Positions 32,490 through 44,774 of a DNA stretch of 64,000 nucleotides are shown here, in pieces; positions within the stretch are counted from its first letter, which is position 1; each line of letters begins with the position of its first letter. The stretch is from assembly GCA_958295665.1 (NCBI GenBank), contig OY282560.1, forward strand, positions 144,762,091-144,826,090, given 5' to 3'. Origin of the DNA: Tipula vernalis (taxonomy: Eukaryota; Arthropoda; Insecta; Diptera; Tipulidae). The notes beneath the pieces were generated by a model. That model did not search any database, was not told the origin of the DNA, and was given only the letters and a program-made list of their open reading frames with translations. The translations under genes were made by a program, and so were the position numbers.

Positions 32490-34215
32490 ACCAGAGCAAC
32501 CTGTATTTTATAGAGCCATAATCAAAAAATCTGAGCTTTTATAAGGGAATCAGAAACGAGGAAAAAACCAAACTTTTCTTAGTATAACAAATAAGCCATA
32601 TGGGAAATAACTTTTTTTCCTAGGACATATTTTTAAATGAAAACGTTGCAAATTCTTAATTATGATTTCTGAAATATTTTCATAAATGTTTGAACTTCAA
32701 CATACATGAATGTCGTTTAAGTAAATCGTTTTTATTTTCTTGTAATAATTGATTTATTAAAACCAAAATATAACTAAAATAAAATCGTGTGGTTATTAAT
32801 TTAATATAGGTTACATAGATGGCAGTAAAAGATTGGTAAAATCATACTAAAAATTACCACCTGGGGAAATTTCCGGTTCAAAATTGTAGGAAAAGCAAAA
32901 CAAATTCTCAAAATATTAAGAACGTGTGTGATAATTTTGTGATTAAATAATTTTTTTTCGTGTTTTTCTGTAAAAGTTTTAGACATCTTACGTACACTAG
33001 TAAAACTAAAGATAAATTTAGCAAGTATAATGTTAATTCATCAGAGCCAACTTTGTATTTTTCAAAATGAAAGTCAGAAAAATATATTTTGGACATAATT
33101 TAATTTTAATATTTCTTCAATTAATATTTATTTAATACAAATATAACCTTCTTGTAGAAATCTTTTTTATACACGTTTTATAATATCTTGCTTTGTTCAT
33201 TGAAAAACTTGAACCTATAAAACATCATTTTTATTTTGGATTCCTATGGAAATCAGTGAAAAGTTATACCACTAAAAAAGCTTCTAAAAAATACGTCCTG
33301 CAGATTATGGCTCTATACTCTAGAAGGCTCTGATATTACCATAATCAAAATGACGTATATTTTAGAAGCTTTTTTAGTGGTATAACTTTTCACTGATTTC
33401 CATAGGAATCCATAGTAAAAATGGTGTTGTTTAGCTGCAAGTTTTTCAATGAAAAAAGCAAAAATATTATAAAATGTTTATATAAAAGTTTTCTACATAT
33501 CTTCAACAAGAATTTACAAGAAGGCTTTATTGGTATTAAGTAAATATTAGTTGCAGAAATATTAAAATTAAATTATTTCTAAAATATATTTTTCGAACTT
33601 TCATTTTGAAAAATACATCAAAGTTGGCTCTGACGAATTAAAATAATACTTGCTAAATTTATGTTTAGTTTTACTAGTGTACGTAAGATGTCTTAAATGT
33701 TTACAGAAAAATGTGAAAAAAAGTTATTAGTGATCACTATATTTTGTGAATTTGTTTTGCTTTTCCTAAAATTTTTGAACTTGAATTTTCCCCAGGTGGT
33801 CATTTTTGGTACAATTTTAGCTAATTTTTACGGCCATCACTGCCATCTATGTAATGTATATTGACTTAATTAATGACCAAACGAATCGTAGTAAGCTTTC
33901 ATTTCAATGTGACCAGAATGCTGTTGTTATGAACTTTTTATTAAATTTTGGTTTAAATAAATCAATTATTACAAGAAAATGAAAACGATTTACTTAAACG
34001 ACATTCATATATATGTTGAAACTCAAACATTTATGAAAGTATTTCAGAAATCATAATTAAGAATTTGTAACGTTTTCATTTAAAAATTTGTCTTAGGAAA
34101 AAAAGTGATTTCCCATATGTTTTGTGTGTTTTACTATGAAAAGTTTAGTTTTTTCCTCGTTTCTAATTCCCTTATAAAAGCTCAGATTTTTTGATTATGG
34201 CTCTATAAAATACAG
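32490..34215. repeat. ~1.7-kb palindrome (repeat R copies B and C, head to head)
   Basis: Copy B (minus, 32490-33345) and copy C (plus, 33350-34215) share the full block order. The outer ends both read aatacag…/…ctgtattttatagagcc. The centre holds ctctatactctagaaggctctgat. Arms are about 860 bases and clearly alike but not identical, with small indels. No protein is encoded. The structure resembles a foldback or long-TIR non-autonomous transposon. Confidence 0.8.
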
Positions 34216-34414
34216 GGTGTATTTTACAGGGTAATAATACACGTTATTAATTAAAAGTTGATTCAGTCTTAGTTTTTTATTAAAAGTATATATTTCATTA
34301 TTTTGAAGGGTAACTTGTCAATTTTGAAATGTCATTTTAAAGGTGACGTTTCAAACACCATTACAGAAAAAAGTGATATTTGCTTATTCAGTGAAAAGTA
34401 ATTCCGTGTTAAAA

Positions 34415-34990
34415 ATGACTGAAATTAAAGAGTGAATTAGACACATTTTAAAATTCGATTTCAAAGAAAGAAATAAGGCGATGCAGCATGCTAAAAAAAT
34501 ATGTGTAGTTTATTGTGATAATACCGTATCGCTCGATTTCGTTCTGGTACCGGTTCGGTCAATTTTGTTCTGGAAACTCCGGTGTCAAAGATGCACATCG
34601 CTGGCCAACCAATCACTAAAAAAGTCAATGAAATCGAGAAACTCACCGTTAACAATCAAACAATTTTTAATCATTTGGAAAACGTTGGATTCAAAAAGAA
34701 GCTGGATGTTTAGGTAACACACGATTTAAGATTGAAAAATTTGTGTACACATATTTGATGACTGGGCAAAAAATGGGACATCTTGGTTTGGAATTTTAAA
34801 TGCATCAGTTAGACTATCATTTGTTTCGTTCACTGCAAAACTCCCTTAATAATGTAAAATTGGCTTGTGAAAATTATTTTGTTCCGTGTTTCATCCAAAA
34901 ATCACGGTGGAATTGTTTTACACCATCCAATACAATATATAGAGATGTACCTACAAATTATTATTATTATTTTTTTTTGTTTATGTACTT
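34415..34990 (+). pseudogene. mariner transposase pseudogene
   Basis: From the ATG at 34415 the frame, with stops, gives an N-terminal HILKFDFKERNKAMQHAKKI, as in mariner paired-type DNA-binding domains. Next come CSGNSGVKDAHRSGRPIT and VNNQTIFNHLENVGFKKKLDV. After a deletion of the catalytic middle, the C-terminus DYHLFRSLQNSLNNVKLA appears at 34806-34860. The second and third catalytic aspartates are lost. The remnant lies on the right flank of the 1.7-kb palindrome. Confidence 0.78.
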
Positions 34991-36500
34991 ACGAGTACTT
35001 ATATAAAAAAAAATAACAAAAACCTGATTATATTACAACTTAAAATTTAAAACAAAAAGAAAATCTTTTCATCGTAACGTTCTTTTCTCTTTAGGAAAAA
35101 AATATCTAGGTAGGTATTTTGCAAAATGCTGTTTAATCATGTTATTTGTAAACAAATTACCTGTTTAATTGAATTAAAGATTTACGAGAAAAGTGGATAT
35201 TCATTATTCCCTTGTATAAAAATGAGATTGAACTACTAAACAAGTTGTATGAATTTTTTAGTAAACAACTTTGTTTTTAGCGAAAAGATGTAGAAAGATG
35301 AGCAAAGCTGATAAAGATGAACTAGTTTGTAAACAAATATTATGATAAACAAATTTATAAAAACGCAATATAACATTTTATAAGGAAATAAAAAAATGTT
35401 GAGCATGTCCGTCTTATTTTTATAAATGGGTACAATAGATTTGTACTTTTCTCGCATTTAAATTCATTTGCAAAAGAACAAAAAAAACATTGAATGTGTA
35501 TTAGTAATTAACCATGTCATTTGAAAAGATTCCTTTGTTATGCAACGATACAAACACTTTCGTTTTACTTGTTTTATGAGTATGTTCGTTTATAGTTCGT
35601 TTAGGCTACATCTAAGCGAAGTTCGTTTTTTTTTTGGTTAAGGGGTAATTTTGTATCACATTTGAATGACATGAACCAATTAGATTCAGCGTCATTTATT
35701 TGAAAAATATTTTACTACATTTACAATTTTTTATTATGCTGCCCGAATTGTGTAATAATTTTCTGGCATATTTCCCCGCCTCGTAAATTAGTTGTGTCAT
35801 TTTAAGTACAGTAATACCCAAGAGATGGGAAGATTTTTGGACCGAAAATGACATGAATGTTACTCATAAGGAAACTTGGTGGTTTATTTTATACTTATGT
35901 ATATAAATTTCAACTCTTGATGAAATATTGAATAAATTCTACAATCCAGATTCATGCTACGGAGTTGTCAGGAATTGTCAAAGCGATAATCAGAAAGTAA
36001 ATATAGCTAATATTTTTGATGGGGTTGGATAAGTGTAGATCCGCAGAAATAGGAAGTTGTGATGTGACAAAAAATAAAGTAATATGTATATATAACAACC
36101 TTGAATAATGTAATGTAATGTAAACCTAAAATAAAATTGTACATCTAAATCAAAATAACAAATAAAGGATAGATGTAATCCGATCGTAGTCGACATAAAG
36201 TGTATTGCTTTCAACCAAAATGTGTTAGGTATTTTATTTGGTTAACGGCTGGTCAAAGCAACAGCACAAATTAACCAAAATTTGGTCTACTTTTTTTTTG
36301 TGTATTGTTTTGTCAATTCGACTCTTGTGACAGGTACTAAAACTAAAAATTTGGTTAATATTTATTTGAGCACTAATTTTGTTTGGGTTAGCTAAACTAT
36401 TTTTTGGTCTATATAGTACGATTGTTAATGTTGTAATTTTTTTACTTTTGGTGAGAGCAATACAACTATAGGTTCAATAAAATAAAATAAAAACAAAATT
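34991..36500. other. AT-rich, no gene recognised
   Basis: Poly-A/T tracts and short spurious frames only. A short motif aaccaaaatttggt appears near 36273-36286. Confidence 0.4.
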
Positions 36501-36799
36501 AATAAATATATGTGAATCTCAATAAATTTAATAGAATAAATATAAAAAGAAAAGCGTTAGTCATTCCTGGTGATATTTTAAATCGAAATGATTTAAAACG
36601 AGAAAAGGATTACAACAAATTTCAGAAGTGGGATATAAAACATCGTAATATAAATTTTTGCGAAACCGCGTGTTGGCTCAAGAAAACTGAATTAAGTGTT
36701 TTATCGAACGTCTTAAAGGTTTTGGTGAATCTTAAGAAGTAAACAATTTGCTGATTGTTTAGAGATTTTGGAGAATCTCATAAGGTTTGGAAAAAAGTG

Positions 36800-38746
36800 T
36801 AGCCAGTCGGTGTTACAACTCTCGTTCTTAAAGTAGGCGATGTATCAGCGAAGGTGAAGGTTTTCATAGTGAAACCTGAATTTAAAAGTGTGCCAGTCTT
36901 AGTTGGGCATTCATTTACCGAACAACCACATGTACATATTATCGCTAATTCAGATGGGCTTATTATTCAACAACGGGAGAATAGTAGTCTTAACAAAATT
37001 GGGGTACAATATAGTACCGGTAAAACAAATCTAATCGCAAAGGAGACTACAGTGATACCTAGTGGCTATGTAGGTCACATTCAAGTGGCAACCGATTTTG
37101 AGAGGAATGAAGTTTTGCGTGTGGACAATCGTTTACAAGAAAATGGAACAGCTATCCCGAATTGTGCAATACTCAATACGTCTTAACAAAATTGGGGTAC
37201 GATATAGTACCGGTAAAACAAATCTAATCGCAAAGGAGACTACAGTGATACCTAGTGGCTATGTAGGTCACATTCAAGTGGCAACCGATTTTGAGAGGAA
37301 TGAAGTTTTGCGTGTGGACAATCGTTTACAAGAAAATGGAACAGCTATCCCGAATTGTGCAATACAGTCAACGAAGAAATCATCTATAGTTCTAGTTGCT
37401 AACTTCACCGATAATCCGATTGATATCAAGAAGAGTTCCGTGCTCACCAGAGCTATGGCGAAATTAGAGACGCTTCGAATTATAATAAGAATGAGCGCCA
37501 AATTGAAAGCCAGCAAATATGTAGTTACAGACGATGATAATTCCGAAGTATTGGAAATTATGAACGAGTACAAGGATGTAGTTTCGACAAATATGAGTCA
37601 GTTGGGTCTAACTGACCAAGTTCAAATGGAGATTCAACTAAAGGAGTCAAGCAAACCAGTCTATTATCGCCCATACCGTCTTAGTCACTATGAACGAGGG
37701 AAAGAACAAGAGATGATCGAAGACTTAAAATCAAATGACGTCATCGAAGATTGTTCATCAGAATACGCCAGCCCTATAATATTGGTCAAAAAGATGACCG
37801 GTGAGTATCGTTTATGTATAGATTACAGAAAATTAAATAGTAATACCGTCAAAGATCACTATCCCATTCCTCGAATAGACGATCAATTGGATAGGTTAGG
37901 ACAGCGTAAAACAACTTTTATAATACCGAATGGGCATTATCAGTTCAAGCGTATGCCTTTTGGGCTTTGTACCGCCCCGGCGGTATTTCAGCGATTAATT
38001 AATATGATTTTGGGTAGATTACAATTTAGTGTAGCAATGGCATATCTTGATAGCTACCGAAACAAGGGCAGAAGGAATAAAAAATTTAAAGATTATATTG
38101 GATGTTATCCGAGAAAGTAATCTGACAATCAATTTAAGCAAGTGTAGGTTTTTGATGAGGAAAATAAATTATCTAGGGTTCGAAATAAGTGGGGATGGAA
38201 TTCAGCCGGGTCAGGTTAAAATCGAGAGTTTGGTCCGATTTCCACTACCGAAAGATCAAAAGGGTGTTCGAAAGTTTTTGGGCCTCGCAAGCTATTTTAG
38301 ACGTTTTGTAAGGAATTTTTCTGTTAAAGCGCGTCCACTTCACATGGGCAGATTCTCAACAACAGGCGTTTGAGTCGATTAAGGAGGCACTTGTGTCATC
38401 GCCTATTTTTAAGGTGTTTGAGCCATCATCAGCTACGGAATTACATACCGATGCGTGCGCAATAGCCCTTGGGGCAGTTTTGCTTCAAAAACAAACGGAT
38501 GATAAGATACATCCAGTAGCGTATTATAGTAGAAGGACTTCCTCAGAAGAATCTCGATATCATAGCATCGAGCTTGAGGCTTTAGCTATTGTTAGTGCCT
38601 TGGATAAATTCAGAATATATTTATTGGGAATACCGTTCGTGATAAGGACTGATTGCAACAGTTTAAAATATCGAAACGATTTCAAACGAGAAAACGAAAA
38701 AAGAATTACAACAGTTGGCCTAGTAACCTTCACGGCCAATATTTAA
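36800..38746 (+). pseudogene. Gypsy retrotransposon protease-RT-RNase H remnant
   Basis: The first frame (36854-37186) covers the end of the protease region (VLVGHSFTE). The second (37182-38120) includes RYSTGKTNLIAKE and reverse transcriptase motifs YRPYRLSHYE, SEYASPIILVKKMTGEYRLC, FKRMPFGLCTAPAVFQRLIN and a damaged catalytic loop AMAYLDS. The segment between RLG and YQFKRM, normally the catalytic-aspartate strand, is deleted. A frameshift at about 38050 passes into NLSKCRFLMRKINYLGFEIS and VRKFLGLASYFRRF (38047-38373), then RNase H (38393-38746) with ELHTDACAIALGAVLLQ and ESRYHSIELEALAIV. It ends before integrase. Sequence at 36512-36742 may be decayed gag. Confidence 0.85.
36988..37365 (+). 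repeat. 193-bp tandem duplication in the Gypsy element
   Basis: 36988-37172 and 37181-37365 are 185-base copies that differ at one position by eye (acaatat versus acgatat), at a spacing of 193 bases. Since 193 is not a multiple of three, the second copy is in another frame, and the duplication itself breaks the polyprotein. Confidence 0.9.
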
Positions 38747-40860
38747 ACCAGAACCTGCTTTGAAATAAAATGGTTAGATGTCAAAAATTATCATAAAAAT
38801 TGTCTGTGATAATCTGTGTGTAACATAAAGATGTTTGTTTAAAAGCCTAAAATAAGAGAAACATCGGTTGAGTCACAAAAGTAGATTTAAAATTATTGAT
38901 CTCGAATAATGATCTTGATGATCTTGAAAGTGACGAGGCACAACGAGTAAGTAAATATAAAAACCGGAATTTGGTTCGTCTATATGTATACGAATTTCAC
39001 TGAAACATCGACACACAAAAATTTATAAAATTTATTAGTAAAATGTTGTCGACTAATCGAAAAGTAGGAAGGTTTCTGGCATGTTGTGTTTTAATTAAAA
39101 TGCTTTAGCTAAAGATTTGATAAAGCGGGGTTTGGATACATATGTGTATGTACCGGAAAAACTAGATTGTTTTATTTTATTGTAGTTGAGTTTTGTTGTT
39201 TTTATTTTTATTATACATACACAGTTATATCGTATACGAGTACATCAAATTTTATCCAATTATTTATTTCCATTTTACCGCTTATTTTACTTGTTATACT
39301 CAGATACAAAAATAAAATTTTAAAAACGTTGTTTAGTTGTAAAATTTTTTTATTGATTTATTTATTTTTATCATTTTTTTGTAGAAAGTATTTTTTGGTG
39401 AAAGTGAACGTACACTTATGTAATAAATTAAGCTCTTTACATTTCGCAATTTTTAAAATAAAACTCCTAAACAAACAAGTGGTGCTCTGTGAAAAAAATA
39501 CACTACTGATCATGCGAGTCTTTATGAATTGGCACAAAGCGATAAGGAAACACATGAATTACTTGACATATAAGTATGTATGTCCGAGTATATATAAACA
39601 AATTAACCGATTTACGCATTAAGAAATGGAACAACATTTTAATGATAAGATCCCAAAATGAAAATGAGGTCAATGTAGTGTGTATAATGCAACTTAGAGA
39701 ATTTAGTTATGAAACCGCGAGGTAGCAACTTACTGATATACGAGTGTACATACAAATATTTTGTGCGTCACAATCTCGCATCGATTAAAAGAACCACAAT
39801 ATAAAACGGAGTAGGTAACGTGTTTTTGGATGTAGGATTGGCAAAATAACTTTTCAATAAAAAATTTCTGCAATTGCGCTAATTTTTGGTGAAAGTCATT
39901 TAAATGCAGGTGAAGTGAAATTTGTGTAAAAATAAAGAGGTGCCTGAGGTGATTTGATATACGGAATGAATATGGTCGTTGTACATTATTAGTTAACCTA
40001 TGAATAATTTTTTTTTAAGTATAGTTTAAAATTCTAAAAATGTTTTATCAAATAATTAACTAAAAAATGTCAGCAACTTCAGAAATTCCATCTTTTTACA
40101 CGAACCATAATATGAAAATCAAGGTTTTACCGTATACTGAAACAAATGATTTCACAGCAATCAATGAATGAGTACAATTAATTAACAAAATGCAGTGGCT
40201 AATTAAATAATGGCGTGTTATAATCGTAATAAATAAATATATAATTAAATTTGAGATTGTTAAATGTAAATCCAAATACCTAAGTATTAAGAAAATTAAA
40301 ACATAAAAAAAAAGAAATGCACTTTAGAAATGCACGGGTTGTTGACCTCACTTTCGTAAGAATTTCATTTTTTATTTAAACTAATAAAAATTTATGGCGA
40401 GTATACCCGATGAATTATAATTTCAAAATTAAAATAAAGCTTTAAATTGTTCGTAACTTATGTCGAATTCGATTGTAGAAAAATTTTCACTCGAAGTGTA
40501 AAAGTATTCTCTTTTGACTTTCAAACTGTATCATTGAAGAAAAAAAATGCACTGAGGGTAAAATTTTTTTTGCACTCGACATTAATCTTACAACTCGTTA
40601 TTCGAAATTCCACACAACTTTAGATTTTAACGCAATTTGGTATATTGAAACTCGACTTTTGTAAATAAACGTTTTTATCGAAAATATTTGGTGCTTTGCT
40701 TTTTTGTGTATTGTTGGTTGGGTATGGGGCTGGTTTTTGTTTCGTAGTGCCCCTAACATCGTTACGCATTTGAGTATCTGGATCCACACAATTCACTTAT
40801 ATATTTAAATAAAATATTTAATTAATTTTTATTTTTAATATTTTTTTTTTATTTATAAAC
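38747..40860. other. AT-rich, no gene recognised
   Basis: The 151-residue frame at 39167-39622 is dominated by F, Y, I, L, K and N in runs dictated by composition. No motif or splice context supports it. Confidence 0.45.
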
Positions 40861-40980
40861 AGGGTGACCCATTTTAAAAAATCCACTCAAATAACTCAAA
40901 TAATTTGACCTTGAGATCAAATTTCTGGGTCATTTCAAGGTCAAGTCGATTTTTTTTTTAAAACGGAACCACTTATTTTT

Positions 40981-43447
40981 GACGGCTGTGAAAAATTTCT
41001 TAAATCATTCCTAAATGAAAAAAAATTTGAATGTATTGGTGGGTATTTAAACATAAATAAAGAGCACGAAAACATTTAGGCGAAATTAATTTTTAATACA
41101 TATTTAAATTAAAAATAAACCCATTCACATAGATTTATATTTCGTAAAAAATCGAATTTTATTAAAAAATTCAAAAATAAACTAGCTTTACATTAAGTTT
41201 TAATTTATAATCTAAAACTGTCGTTGCTTGAAAAAATTCATTATCAGTCGTAAATAAATTGCAAACGAATGCAGATTTTATGAGGTGTATATGTATCGCC
41301 CCATAGTTTTCTGTTAGAACAATCGATTGTCAGTACTCAGAAATTTTTCCAGATTTCTTTCATTGTTTTGGAATGACTAAAATTGGGCCCGAAATGTACT
41401 ACTCATATAGGAATTACTTCATTTTATTAATTTAACGGAATACAACTCCCGATTTTGCCAGGTGGACATCGATCCCACTATATTTTTCTGTAAGCCCTAT
41501 CTATTGCCAGTACTAACACACTATTTCAGATTTTTGGCATTGTTCTGGAATGACCAAAATTGGGCCCGAAATAAACGACTCAAATATGTAGATATTACTT
41601 CATTTTATAAATTTAATGGAATACAACTCCAGATTTTGCGAGGTGGACATCGATCACACTATATTTTTCTGTAAACCCTATCTATTGCCAGTACTAACAA
41701 ACTTTTTCAGATTTTTGGCATTGTTCTGGAATGGCCAAAATTGGGCTCGACATAAACGACTCAAATATGTAGATATTACTTCATTTTATAAATTTAATGG
41801 AATACAACTCCAGATTTTGCGAGGTGGACATCGATCACACTATATTTTTCTGTAAACCCTATCTATTGCCAGTACTAACAAACTTTTTCAGATTTTTTTC
41901 ATTGTTCTGGAATGGCCAAAATTGGGCTCGACATAAACGACTCAGATATGTAGATATTACTTCATTTTATTAATTTAACGGAATACAACTCCTGATTTTG
42001 CCAGATGGACATTGATCCCACTATATTTTTCTCTAAGCCCTATCTATTGCCAGTACTAACACTTTTTTTTCAGATTTTTGGCATTGTTCTGGAATGACCA
42101 AAATTGGGCCCGAAATAAACGACTCAAATATGTAGATATTACTTCATTTTATAAATTTAATGGAATACAACTCCAGATTTTGCGAGGTGGACATCGATCA
42201 CACTATATTTTTCTGTAAACCCTATCTATTGCCAGTACTAACACACTATTTCAGATTTTTGGCATTGTTCTGGAATGACCAAAATTGGGCCCGAAATAAA
42301 CGACTCAAATATGTAGATATTACTTCATTTTATAAATTTAATGGAATACAACTCCAGATTTTGCGAGGTGGACATCGATCACACTATATTTTTCTGTAAA
42401 CCCTATCTATTGCCAGTACTAACAAACTTTTTCAGATTTTTTTCATTGTTCTGGAATGGCCAAAATTGGGCTCGACATAAACGACTCAGATATGTAGATA
42501 TTACTTCATTTTATTAATTTAACGGAATACAACTCCTGATTTTGCCAGATGGACATTGATCCCACTATATTTTTCTCTAAGCCCTATCTATTGCCAGTAC
42601 TAACACTTTTTTGCAGATTTTTGGCATTGTTCTGGAATGACCAAAATTGGGCCCGAAATAAACGACTCAGATATGTAGATATTACTTCATTTTATAAATT
42701 TAATGGAATACAACTCCAGATTTTGCGAGGTGGACATCGATCCCACTATATTTTTCTGTAGGCCCTATCTATTGCCAGTACTAACACACTTTTTCAGATT
42801 TTTGGCATTGTTCTGGAATGGCCAAAATTGGGCCAGAAATAAACGACTCAAATATGTAGATATTACTTTATTTTATTAATTTAACGGAATACAACTACCC
42901 GATTTTGCCAGGTGGACATCGATCACACTATATTTTCCTGTAAGCCAAATCCGGAGTTGTATTCCGTTAAATTTAAAAAATGAAGTAATATCTACATATT
43001 TGAGTCGTTTATTTCGGGCATAATTTTAACCATTCCAGAATAATGCCAAAAATCTGAAAAAGTTGGTTAGTACTGGCAATAGATAAGGCTTACAGAAAAA
43101 TCTGGAGTTTTATTCCGTTAAATTAATAAAATAAGGAAAGTAATACGTATGTGAGTCACGTAGATCAGGCCAAATTTTGGCCATTCCAGAGCAATGGACG
43201 AAAATCTGAAAAATTCGTCAGTAGCATAGCATTTTGTGTAATATACAGGAAAGAAATTGTAGTGGGCTAAAATGTTTACCTGGCAAAACTTTGAGTTGCA
43301 TTTAATTTGAATATAAATTAATTCAATAATTTATTAAACTATATTACGCCTAAATATTTTTTCGTTTTCTATTATATTTTGTTTCTCACAAATACAAACA
43401 AAGCGGTTTTATTTCAGGAATGATTTATGAATTTTTTCACAGCCGTC
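40981..43447. mobile_element. Foldback-like element carrying a satellite array
   Basis: The outer segments are inverted copies. gacggctgtgaaaaatttct (40981) pairs with the reverse complement of the sequence ending at 43447. gcacgaaaacatttaggcg (41063) pairs with tacgcctaaatattttttcg (43344-43365). Between them lies a tandem satellite that runs plus and then flips. Foldback and Galileo-type elements have long terminal inverted repeats made of tandem units; this fits, though no target duplication was found. Confidence 0.55.
41290..43255 (+). repeat. ~181-bp satellite array with three-monomer higher-order repeat
   Basis: Nine plus-oriented monomers from about 41290 to 42950, marked by ctatctattgccagtactaa near 41497, 41678, 41860, 42041, 42222, 42404, 42586 and 42767. 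Two inverted, more decayed monomers follow to 43255. Monomers three apart share variants: ttcattgttctggaatggcc with ctcgacataa, then atggacattgatccc with ctctaagcc. The higher-order period is 544 bases. Open frames inside (for example 41616-41855 and 42160-42399) are by-products. Confidence 0.88.
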
Positions 43448-43530
43448 CTCCGGCGTATGAAATTTTTCCTAAACCATTCCTAAACATAGTTTTTGTATTT
43501 AGGATTAATCTAGGAAATATTTCACGCTCA

Positions 43531-43720
43531 TTATTTTTGACTATGGATTCTGAAAGTGCGTGAAATTCTACGTTCAGCCGTACAGTATCATGATAGAGAT
43601 CATAGGTCATTTCAAGGTCAAGTGTTTTTTTTTTTTAATGAAAACACCTATTTTTGACTCTGGATTCTGAAAGCGAGTGAAATTTTACGTTCAGCCATAC
43701 AGTATCATGATAAGAATCGA
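43531..43720 (+). repeat. Pair of ~70-bp direct repeats
   Basis: attctgaaag…gtgaaatt…acgttcagcc…acagtatcatgata occurs at about 43550-43595 and again at 43664-43712, separated by a ggtcatttcaaggtcaagt phrase that also appears at 40931. These look like further decayed flanks of the foldback-like element. Confidence 0.55.
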
Positions 43721-44499
43721 AGGCTATTTACTAATAAAATCAAGTAAATCAAACGATCATTCTTTTTCACTCAGATTCATATTATAAAACCTACTCCGAA
43801 AGCTATTAGATAAATAATAGAATTTTAATGAAATTTTTCCTCTTAATCAAAAAATGTTTATTTGTTTTTTGAGGTTCGAAGTACAACAAATTTTTTAAGA
43901 GGATTCTTTTCTCGGTTCATGAACACGTGATTTAGGATAGAGCAGCACTGCTTGAGTAGCATTTCCTGTGTTTAGTCATCGGTAAGAAACTCGTCGTCAA
44001 GGACCTACCACGAGGACATAGTAGGATGGATTTTCAGGTCGAAGCATAAATCATGTTTTAACCAATGGAAGCAAAACAAGCAAATATAATTTTACGTTTC
44101 ACCGAATTAAATGTTCAAAAATATCTCCATAATGGGTCGGACGGCCTAAAGCCGAATTTATTTCTTAATGAAAAATGATTTCAACAATTGAAAATACATG
44201 CTAATAAATCCTATGGATGTTGGATCCATCCACGTTGGGTCCTCAAATTTTGTCGGAAAAATCTGTGTCGTTTTTTACTATTTGTTTTTGCATTGTAAAG
44301 GGTGGAAGATTTAAAAAGATGTTTTACATGATGGTTTCACATGAAAATTTCTCTAAATCGGTTTTTGAACTATGTGATTAAATTATTAAATATTCTTAAA
44401 TAGGAATTACAGAACAATTTTAGCGAATATCGTATATTACTTTATAAATCGAGTACTATAAATGTGACGTCTAATGTGTTTATGCAATTTGAAAAAGGT

Positions 44500-44745
44500 T
44501 TAATACAGACAAAGCGAAATGTTCATTGTTAATAAGGTTGTGCTCTGTATTTGGTGCGAAAGACGTTGTATATTATGAGCTACTGAAACCTTCTGAAACT
44601 ATTAATGGCGAAGTCTACCGATGACAATTAATACGTTTGAAGCGAGCTATTCAAGATAATCGACCAGAACGGGAGAATAGACACAATAAACTGATTTTGT
44701 AGCATGGCAACACAAGACCACATACTGCCAGAGTCTTTAGAAATA
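44500..44745 (+). pseudogene. mariner transposase fragment (catalytic region)
   Basis: Over frameshifts the plus strand reads VVYYELLKPSETINGEVYR, QLIRLKRAIQDNRPE and HGNTRPHTA. This matches the end of a mariner catalytic core, where the last motif normally reads HDNARPH; here the catalytic aspartate is replaced by glycine. The conserved region that should follow is missing, and the minisatellite starts within 40 bases. Confidence 0.65.
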
Positions 44746-44774
44746 TCTCATGGGTCTCACAGGGAAAATTATTA

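Noticed and set aside
39167..39622. 151-residue plus-strand open frame
   Set aside because: Composition is purely AT-driven, with no motif, no splice or promoter context, and no likeness to known proteins.
41462..42761. Series of 70-79-residue near-identical open frames
   Set aside because: They are satellite monomers read through; the 181-base period shifts frame at each unit, so no repeated protein is encoded.
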